Of a DNA stretch of 12,099 nucleotides, positions 7,656-12,099 are shown in pieces. Numbering within the stretch: the stretch's first letter is position 1; every line of letters starts with the position of its first letter. Below the pieces are notes generated by a model that did no database searches, had not been told where the DNA came from, and worked only from the letters and a program-made list of their open reading frames with translations. The DNA lies in assembly GCA_900555465.1 (NCBI GenBank), contig USLE01000012.1:1-12099 (forward strand). Direction: 5' to 3'. The DNA comes from an uncultured Butyricicoccus sp. (lineage in GTDB: Bacteria; Bacillota; Clostridia; Oscillospirales; Butyricicoccaceae). Position numbers and translations under genes: made by a program.

Positions 7656-9169
7656 GCGGTTTCCCTCCTTGCGATGGCGAGCAGACGGCGGCGGTCGGTC
7701 TTGCCGTTGCCGGTGAGCGGCATCTGCTCGAGCCGTTCGAGTGTGCGCGGCAGCATGAATACGGGAAGCTGCCGGGATAACTGTTCATAGAGCGCGGCGC
7801 TTTCCGCCGTGCCGGTGTAAAAGGCGTGCAGGCGGCTTTTTGCCTCGTCAAACACGCAGCAGCACTGGGAGGCGCCGGGGAGCGCCGCGACCGCGCGCTC
7901 GATCTCCTCGAGCTCGATGCGGTGGCCCATGTGCTTGATCTGGAAGTCCTTGCGGCCGCAGAAGTACAGCCTGCCCTGTCCGTCGTACTGCCCGAGGTCG
8001 CCCGTGCGGTAGATGCGCTCCTCGTAGCGTCGGTTGCAGGGGTGCTGGACAAAGGCGCGCGCGGTCTGGTCGGGCGCGTTGTAGTAGCCGAGCGCCAGCC
8101 CCACGCCGCCCACACAGATCTCGCCCGCCTCGTCCGGCCGGGTGATTTCCCTGTCCGCCCCATCCAGCAGGAACACCCGCGCGTTCGGGAACGCTTTGCC
8201 GAGCGGGAGCCCTGCCGTGTACTCGTTTTCTCTCTCTATCCTATGGTAAGTACAGTTGCAGGTGATTTCGGTCGGGCCGTACAGGTTGACAAAATCCGCG
8301 TGGGGCAGGGCCTGCATCCAGCGGCGCAGGTGGGCGGGCGGCATGACCTCGCCGCTGAACAGCACGCGGCGTACGGTGTCCGGCGTGCGGTAGTCCAGCC
8401 CGTGCAGCGCGCTGACCAGACACAGCGCGGATACCGCCCAGGTCAGGGACGTGACGCGGTGCCGGCACAAAAAGTCCATCAGCGCCGCGGGCTGGGAGAA
8501 CAGCTGCCGCGGGATGACGACCAGCGCAGCACCGGTATACAGGGCCGCATAGATGTCCTTGACCGACACATCAAAGTCAAACGGCGCCTGATTGCCGATC
8601 ACGTCGTTTTCACCGATGCCGAACAGGCCGGTGAAGGCCGGGATAAAGGACAGCACCGAGCGGTGGCGAATGACCACGCCCTTGGGCGTGCCGGTCGAGC
8701 CGGAGGTGAAAAGACAGTACAGCGGGTCGGAATCGGTCATGCCGTCCCGGATGCGCGCGAGCGCCGCGGGATCGGGCGGGGTCTGGATCAGGTCCTCAGC
8801 CAGCAGCACCGTGCCCTCCGGGCACAGCTGCGCGGCGAGGCCGGCATGATCGCGGTCGGTGATGAGCAGGGGCGCGTCCAGCACGTCCAGCACCTGCCGC
8901 AGACGCGGCTGCGGCAGCGCGGGGTTCAGCGGCACATAAAAGCAGCCTGCCTGCACCACGCCGAAAAAGGCGTACAGGGCATATCGGCCCTTTTCCATCA
9001 GCACCGGGACCGGCGTGCGGGGCGAAAGCCGCGCTGCGAGCGCCGTACCCGCGCTTTGGCTGTATGCCAGCAGCTCGTGCCAGCAGCAGGCGCCGTGCTC
9101 GTCGATCACTGCCGTCTGATCCGGCAGGCGGGCGGCGGTCGCCTCGAGAAATTCCAGTATATTGTTCAT
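7652..9169 (-). CDS. Amino acid adenylation enzyme, DltA-like
   Basis: A 505-residue stand-alone ANL-family ligase, nearly the length of DltA. It should activate an amino acid with ATP and load it on the carrier protein encoded two genes downstream. Motifs: P-loop A3 TSGSTGTPKG (155-164), A4 PFDFDVSVKDI (196-206) with Asp200 positioned to bind the substrate amino group, A5 NLYGPTEITC (295-304), A7 YRTGDLGQYDG (387-397), A8 hinge region FCGRKDFQIKHMGHRIELEEIE (403-424), and A10 LTGNGKTDRRRL with Lys490. Against DltA as recalled, Asp200 matches Asp197 and Lys490 the catalytic Lys. The D-alanine-selectivity Cys269 of FCGEVLP is Ser272 here (FSGEVMP). The start is an ATG at 9169 with GAGG at 9175-9178. 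First gene of the cassette; no clear sigma-70 promoter is visible directly upstream. The amino acid activated is unknown. Confidence 0.9.
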   Translation of the reverse strand: MNNILEFLEATAARLPDQTAVIDEHGACCWHELLAYSQSAGTALAARLSPRTPVPVLMEKGRYALYAFFGVVQAGCFYVPLNPALPQPRLRQVLDVLDAPLLITDRDHAGLAAQLCPEGTVLLAEDLIQTPPDPAALARIRDGMTDSDPLYCLFTSGSTGTPKGVVIRHRSVLSFIPAFTGLFGIGENDVIGNQAPFDFDVSVKDIYAALYTGAALVVIPRQLFSQPAALMDFLCRHRVTSLTWAVSALCLVSALHGLDYRTPDTVRRVLFSGEVMPPAHLRRWMQALPHADFVNLYGPTEITCNCTYHRIERENEYTAGLPLGKAFPNARVFLLDGADREITRPDEAGEICVGGVGLALGYYNAPDQTARAFVQHPCNRRYEERIYRTGDLGQYDGQGRLYFCGRKDFQIKHMGHRIELEEIERAVAALPGASQCCCVFDEAKSRLHAFYTGTAESAALYEQLSRQLPVFMLPRTLERLEQMPLTGNGKTDRRRLLAIARRETA

Positions 9170-9200
9170 AATTACCTCGTATCAATCGGCTTGGTTGGGA

Positions 9201-9265
9201 TCTTTCGCAGGAAACCGGACACCGCTGCGCCAGACGGTACAGGATGTCCGGTTTCCCAGGAAAGA
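9201..9265. repeat. Long interrupted inverted repeat in the leader of the Dlt-like cassette
   Basis: GGAAACCGGACA (9210-9221) is perfectly inverted at 9245-9256. An outer TCTTTC (9201-9206) is inverted as GAAAGA at 9260-9265, leaving a symmetric 3x3 internal loop and a 23-nt apical loop. The minus-strand RNA would have this 18-bp hairpin between the lipoprotein stop and the adenylation-enzyme start, 31 bases before the start codon. No T tract follows on either strand, so it is not a standard intrinsic terminator. The rest of 9170-9310 holds the ribosome site and a pyrimidine-rich stretch (minus strand, 9258-9290), with no gene. Confidence 0.7.
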
Positions 9266-9310
9266 TGAGAACAGGAGGAAAAAGAAACTGATATGGCCGG
9301 ATGCGGTCGG

Positions 9311-9673
9311 TTAACCCTTTTTAGCGGCGGATTTTTCAGTGCTGTTCTGCGCGGCGGGGGTCTTCTGCGCGGCCTTGGCCGAGCCGGACTTCGCCGCAGA
9401 CTTCTTGGCGGACTTCTTGACGTTCTTGGAGGACTGCGCGCTCTTGGTATCCTTAGAGGACTTGGCGGACTTGCTGGACTTTGCAGACTTGCTGGACTTT
9501 GCAGACTTGCCGGCATCAGACTTGGTGTTCTCCTGCGTCTGCGACTGGGACTGTTCCTGCGGGGCGTCCGCCTTTTTAAAGGACGAGCAGCCGGTCAGCG
9601 CGGGGACCGCCAGCAGCAGGGCGAGGGAGAAAGCAGCAGCGCCTTTGGCGGCCTTGGAGTGGATGAAATTCAT
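9311..9673 (-). CDS. Lys/Ser/Ala-rich small lipoprotein (hypothetical)
   Basis: A 120-residue protein of no recognised family. The signal sequence has a basic start, a hydrophobic core (about 12-26) and lipobox LTGC, so Cys29 should be lipidated after export. The mature 92 residues carry 22 Lys against 6 Asp/Glu, with three consecutive KSAKSS hexapeptides followed by looser Lys/Ala/Ser sequence ending AAKKG. The tail resembles histone H1-like low-complexity sequence, but the lipobox argues for the outer face of the membrane. The ATG at 9673 is preferred over a TTG 30 bases upstream because AAAGGAGC (9682-9689) precedes it at good spacing. It lies between a two-component system and the Dlt-like cassette, both on the same strand, and has a candidate regulated promoter. 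A role in binding anionic wall polymers or altering surface charge is inference only. Confidence 0.8.
   Translation of the reverse strand: MNFIHSKAAKGAAAFSLALLLAVPALTGCSSFKKADAPQEQSQSQTQENTKSDAGKSAKSSKSAKSSKSAKSSKDTKSAQSSKNVKKSAKKSAAKSGSAKAAQKTPAAQNSTEKSAAKKG
9468..9510 (-). repeat. 18-bp tandem repeat inside the lipoprotein gene
   Basis: Two exact copies of an 18-bp unit (9468-9485 and 9486-9503) plus a 7-base partial third copy encode the repeated KSAKSS hexapeptide. Copy-number change by multiples of 18 would keep the reading frame. Confidence 0.85.
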
Positions 9674-9726
9674 AGGGGGTTGCTCCTTTGAGTGGTATTT
9701 CAAGGGTCTGTGCTCTTGATGATGCT

Positions 9727-9735
9727 ACTTTACCA
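9727..9735 (-). promoter_or_regulatory. Extended -10 promoter of the lipoprotein gene
   Basis: On the minus strand TGG-TAAAGT is a TGn-extended -10 box (hexamer 9727-9732, TG at 9734-9735). The hexamer 17 bp upstream (AGAAAG) does not resemble a -35 box, and that place is taken by phased repeats. The expected start site is near 9720, giving a leader of about 47 bases to the ATG at 9673. The pattern fits an activator-dependent promoter. Confidence 0.55.
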
Positions 9736-9743
9736 GCGCTGTA

Positions 9744-9780
9744 TTCAGGCTTTCTTCAGCAAACCTTAAGATACCTGAAG
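9744..9780 (-). promoter_or_regulatory. Candidate OmpR/PhoB-type operator: four phased CTNAA repeats
   Basis: Minus-strand repeats CTTCA (9776-9780), CTTAA (9766-9770), CTGAA (9755-9759) and CTGAA (9744-9748) are spaced 10, 11 and 11 bp, about one helical turn. The proximal repeat ends 11 bp before the -10 hexamer, and the array covers the -35 region. This is the layout of PhoB-class activation sites. The OmpR/PhoB-type regulator encoded at 11474-12099 is the obvious candidate ligand. The segment also has a 9-bp inverted repeat (9751-9759 with 9775-9783). Confidence 0.55.
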
Positions 9781-9785
9781 AAAAC

Positions 9786-9812
9786 AAAAAAGGACAGGCT
9801 TGTCGCCTGCCC
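9786..9812 (-). terminator. Intrinsic terminator of the two-component operon
   Basis: On the minus strand an 8-bp stem (9805-9812 with 9792-9799, one G-U pair) with a 5-nt loop is followed by six T (plus-strand A run 9786-9791), then more T-rich sequence. It lies 73 bases past the kinase stop codon and just upstream of the lipoprotein operator. Confidence 0.82.
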
Positions 9813-9814
9813 TT

Positions 9815-9850
9815 GAGGCTGTCGAAAAACATGGTTTTTCCGACAGCCTC
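9815..9850. repeat. Near-perfect inverted repeat (hairpin) between kinase and lipoprotein genes
   Basis: Arms 9815-9830 and 9834-9850 pair over 16 bp with one bulged C (9840) and a 3-nt loop. Five A-T pairs and one C-G pair form the top and ten mostly GC pairs the base. It lies between the kinase stop and the terminator at 9786-9812. It may be a second termination or mRNA-end structure, or a dispersed repeat element; copy number elsewhere cannot be seen. Confidence 0.75.
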
Positions 9851-9878
9851 TCGATCGGAAGCGTGGTTTCGATCGAGA
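9849..9878. repeat. Inverted repeat directly downstream of the kinase stop codon
   Basis: TCTCGATCG (9849-9857) is inverted at 9870-9878. Three further pairs (one G-U on the plus strand) extend the stem to 12 bp with a 6-nt loop. It ends 7 bases from the kinase stop codon, so the kinase mRNA 3' end holds three adjacent hairpins. Confidence 0.7.
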
Positions 9879-9885
9879 AACTGTG

Positions 9886-11487
9886 TTACTCATTTGGCAG
9901 CTGCCGCGGCAGCATGATTTCAAACTCGGTCTGATAGCCCTCCCGCGGGGGGGGGACCAGCCGGATGGTGCCGTGGTGCAGTTCGACGATCCGCTTGACG
10001 ATCGCCATGCCCAGCCCGGTGCCGCAGCCCGTGGTGCGCGCCTGATTGCCGATGACGAACGGCTCGAACAGCGTATCCGCGATGGCGGGCGGGATGCCGA
10101 CGCCGTTGTCCGCGATCGTCAGGAAAAGCGCGTCCGGCGCTTCGCGCAGCGAAAAAAGCAGGGTGGTCCCGCGCGGGTTATACTTGAGCGCGTTGCCGGT
10201 CAGGTTTTCAAACAGGCGGCGCAGCAGCCTCGGGTCCGCCTGACAGGGGATCGCGTGGTCGGGCAGGTCGGGCTCCAGCGCAAAGCCTGCGTTTTCCAGC
10301 TCGGTGTATTTGCCCGCAAGGTAGCTCTTGACCAGCTCGCACAGGTCGATCTGCTCCGGCTGGAGCGCGTAATCCGGGTGGTCGAGCCGCGCATAGGCGA
10401 ACAGCGTATCCATCAGCTCGGTGCTCGCGGCCGCCTTGCTGCAAATGGTCTCCAGATAGCGCTTTTGCTTATTTTCCGGCACAACGCCGTCCGCCAGCGC
10501 CTGCGCATAGCCCTGGATAACGGTCAGCGGGGTTTTGAGGTCGTGCGAAAGGTCGGCGATCACGCGCTGCTTTTGCTTATCGGCGTGCTCCTTTTCGACG
10601 CGCGCCTGTTCAAGCTGGTCGAGCAGACGGGTGAAGCTGTCGGTCACATACTGGAATTCGAGCGGGAGCCGGTTCGGCTCAACCTCGACCCGGCGTCCTT
10701 GCGCGTAGGCGACAATCGCCTCGTTCAGCGGGCGGATCGAGCGGCGGATCGAGCGGCTGAACAGCAGCGCCAGCAGGAAGATGGCGAGCAGCAGCACCGG
10801 CACGGACAGCAGCCACAGCCGGTTCGTGTCGTCCAGTGTGTCCAAATAGGATTCGCCGGTCAGCAGGGGCGAGACAAATACCAGCGTGCGGGGTTCGCCG
10901 CCTGTGGTGGCGTATTCATATTTTACGATATCCCACTCGCTGCGGTAGATGCCTTGAAGCAGCTCGAACTGCCGCTCGGTCAGCCGGTCAATACCCGGGA
11001 ACAGATCCCCTTCGCGGATGGTATAATCCGTATCTACAATGCAGTAGTCGATGAATTCCGTCATGCCGGTATCTTCGCGGTAATAGTAAAGGGCAATATA
11101 ATAAGCGGTGTTTCCCGACTGGTCGATCATCTGGGACACGGAATAGTACAGGTTCCCGTCTGCGGCATTGATCATCCAGAGGTCTTCCGCGCGGATATAT
11201 TCCTTGAGCTTATTGTCCGAGGCGTACAGCAGCTGGTCGTCCCCGTCGAACACGAGAAAGGCGCAGCCCTGCAGCCGGCGGTAGGGGATGGCGGAAAAGT
11301 CGTCCTCCGCGAGCGCATCCTCGTATTGCAGCAGGGTGTCGATCGAAGGGAAGGCGCGGTCGAGCCGCGCGGCGATCAGCGCGTTGGCCAGCGCGTTGAT
11401 CAGGAACACCAGCAGCGAGCACAGCACGAAGTAGGTGATGCAGGCGCGCAGGAAGCTCCTGCGGGAGAGCAGTTTATTGGCTTTCAA
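9886..11487 (-). CDS. Sensor histidine kinase (HAMP-HisKA-HATPase)
   Basis: A 533-residue membrane kinase. TM1 is at about 15-38, an extracytoplasmic region of about 185 residues (39-223) matches no sensor fold I can name, TM2 is at 224-243, and HAMP is at 244-297. The HisKA phospho-site is His315 in DLSHDLKTPLT. The HATPase domain has the N box ENLTGNALKYN (427-437), G1 DNGVGI (460-465), F box LFEPF (473-477) and G2 GTGLGM (489-494). It should sense an envelope signal and phosphorylate the regulator encoded immediately upstream. The likely start is TTG at 11487, overlapping the regulator gene by 14 bases. No in-frame ATG occurs before TM1 and later starts would delete it. A weak GGGG precedes the TTG, suggesting translational coupling. 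A 9-base C run near the 3' end (codons 511-514) is noted separately. Confidence 0.93.
   Translation of the reverse strand: MKANKLLSRRSFLRACITYFVLCSLLVFLINALANALIAARLDRAFPSIDTLLQYEDALAEDDFSAIPYRRLQGCAFLVFDGDDQLLYASDNKLKEYIRAEDLWMINAADGNLYYSVSQMIDQSGNTAYYIALYYYREDTGMTEFIDYCIVDTDYTIREGDLFPGIDRLTERQFELLQGIYRSEWDIVKYEYATTGGEPRTLVFVSPLLTGESYLDTLDDTNRLWLLSVPVLLLAIFLLALLFSRSIRRSIRPLNEAIVAYAQGRRVEVEPNRLPLEFQYVTDSFTRLLDQLEQARVEKEHADKQKQRVIADLSHDLKTPLTVIQGYAQALADGVVPENKQKRYLETICSKAAASTELMDTLFAYARLDHPDYALQPEQIDLCELVKSYLAGKYTELENAGFALEPDLPDHAIPCQADPRLLRRLFENLTGNALKYNPRGTTLLFSLREAPDALFLTIADNGVGIPPAIADTLFEPFVIGNQARTTGCGTGLGMAIVKRIVELHHGTIRLVPPPREGYQTEFEIMLPRQLPNE
9947..9955 (-). repeat. C9 homopolymer in the kinase gene
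   Basis: Nine consecutive C on the coding strand encode part of Val-Pro-Pro-Pro near residue 511, between the G2 box and the C-terminus. Slippage by one base would alter about the last 20 residues. Confidence 0.9.
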
Positions 11488-12099
11488 TTTTATACCCCAA
11501 CCCCCTGACGGTTTTGATGTACTGCGGGTTTGCCGGGTCGTCCTCGATCTTGGCGCGCAGGTTGGAGATGTGCACCATCATGGTGTTGTCGTCGCTTTCG
11601 TAGTATGCGCCGCCGACGCATTCATACAGCTGCGCCTTGGTGAACACCCGGCCCGGGCTCTGCATGAGCTGCGCGAGGATCTTGAGCTCGGTGGAAGTGA
11701 GCGGTACGGTTTTGCCGTTTTTGCGCAGGATAAAGGACGCGGTGTCCAGCTCGAGCGCGCCGATCCGGATGGTATGCGGCGCGGCGGGCGCAGCCGGCTC
11801 CGCGCCGAGCTGGTAGTACCGCCGCAGCGTCGCCTTGACATAGGCGACGACCTCGAGCGCATTGAACGGCTTGGTGAGGTAGGCGTCCGCGCCGATGTTC
11901 AGGCCGAGCACCTTGTCGGTGTCCAGCGCTTTGGCGGACAGGATGATGATGGGCAGGTTGCTGAACGTGCGCACCTGCCGGATCAGCTCGTAGCCGTTCA
12001 GGCCGGGCATCATGATATCCGCAAGCACGAGCGAAATGCCGCCCGCCCGGATCATTTCAAGCGCCTGTGCGCCGTCAGCTGCGGACTGCACATCGAATT
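11474..12099 (-). CDS. OmpR/PhoB-family response regulator (5' end outside window)
   Basis: The frame is open to the window edge; about 207 residues are visible, lacking roughly the first 20-25, including the acidic pair of the receiver. The receiver domain shows the phospho-acceptor Asp in LVLADIMMPGLNGYEL, the Ser switch residue in LPIIILSAK, and the conserved Lys in YLTKPF. A linker rich in Ala/Pro leads to a winged-helix DNA-binding domain with TSTELKILAQLM, FTKAQLYECV, the recognition-helix region DNTMMVHISNLRAKIE and YIKTVRGLGYKI. It should bind tandem direct repeats as a phosphorylated dimer. A GTG near 12091 is inside the receiver fold (preceded by Phe-Asp in frame) and is not the true start. 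It overlaps its kinase gene by 14 bases. Its target is plausibly the repeat array at 9744-9780 and possibly its own promoter, which is outside the window. Confidence 0.95.
   Translation of the reverse strand, partial: FDVQSAADGAQALEMIRAGGISLVLADIMMPGLNGYELIRQVRTFSNLPIIILSAKALDTDKVLGLNIGADAYLTKPFNALEVVAYVKATLRRYYQLGAEPAAPAAPHTIRIGALELDTASFILRKNGKTVPLTSTELKILAQLMQSPGRVFTKAQLYECVGGAYYESDDNTMMVHISNLRAKIEDDPANPQYIKTVRGLGYKIESQ

Noticed and set aside
7826..9268. 480-codon plus-strand open frame opposite the adenylation enzyme
   Set aside because: Shadow of the DltA-like gene; composition is Arg/Gln/Val-rich with no motifs.
9170..9310. T-box or other riboswitch ahead of the adenylation gene
   Set aside because: No T-box consensus or recognised aptamer core was found; only the inverted repeat described separately.
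9293..9691. Plus-strand frame starting at an ATG downstream of AGGAGG, encoding a Gly/Leu/Arg-rich peptide
   Set aside because: The spacing to the ATG is long (about 14 bases), and the frame is antisense to the repetitive lipoprotein gene. The hydrophobic repeats are the complement of the Lys/Ser codons.
9883..11508. 541-codon plus-strand open frame opposite the histidine kinase
   Set aside because: Shadow of a kinase with all catalytic boxes intact on the minus strand; no plausible ribosome site or domain.

Overview
The window is GC-rich, with small operons, strong AGGAGG-type ribosome sites and intrinsic terminators. Gene content includes a 4-hydroxybutyryl-CoA dehydratase, a split transketolase, an EFR1-type flavodoxin/ferredoxin fusion and a Dlt-like cassette. 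Together these suggest an anaerobic, high-GC Bacillota, plausibly a gut Clostridia/Oscillospiraceae-type butyrate producer. That assignment is an inference from gene content, not from a marker gene.

Plus-strand half (1-3580). The 3' half of abfD (4-hydroxybutyryl-CoA dehydratase) enters from the left edge and ends at a strong terminator. A two-gene operon follows, encoding the N-terminal (TPP-binding) and C-terminal (pyrimidine-binding plus C-terminal) halves of a transketolase. Next is a promoter with 17-bp spacing that drives a monocistronic gene for a flavodoxin-like protein with two 4Fe-4S sites, closed by a 13-bp perfect terminator hairpin. All of this looks like central anaerobic metabolism and electron transfer.

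Minus-strand half (3611-12099). Read in the direction of transcription (right to left), it begins with an OmpR/PhoB-type response regulator (5' end outside the window) overlapping a HAMP/HisKA/HATPase sensor kinase. A cluster of hairpins, including an intrinsic terminator, follows. Then comes a small, very lysine-rich lipoprotein gene. Its upstream region carries four CTNAA-type repeats at 10-11 bp phasing just ahead of an extended -10 promoter. After a leader with a long inverted repeat lies a tightly packed five-gene cassette: DltA-like adenylation enzyme, group IV (ODC/LysA-fold) PLP decarboxylase-like enzyme, carrier protein, MBOAT O-acyltransferase and SGNH/DltD-like protein. The cassette ends at a terminator candidate convergent with the plus-strand unit.

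The most interesting feature is this cassette. It has the parts of a Dlt (teichoic-acid D-alanylation) pathway, but a PLP decarboxylase-like gene sits between the activating enzyme and the carrier protein. The DltA residue linked to D-alanine selectivity (Cys) is Ser, no DltX-like peptide is seen, and the gene order differs from dltXABCD. By analogy with ligase/ACP/PLP-decarboxylase sets such as butirosin BtrJ-BtrI-BtrK, the enzyme may decarboxylate a carrier-bound amino acid. The MBOAT/SGNH pair would then put the resulting amino-acyl group on an extracellular polymer. The neighbouring two-component system, its candidate operator and the cationic lipoprotein suggest a regulated envelope-charge response. 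The function is hypothesis; the domain identities are well supported.
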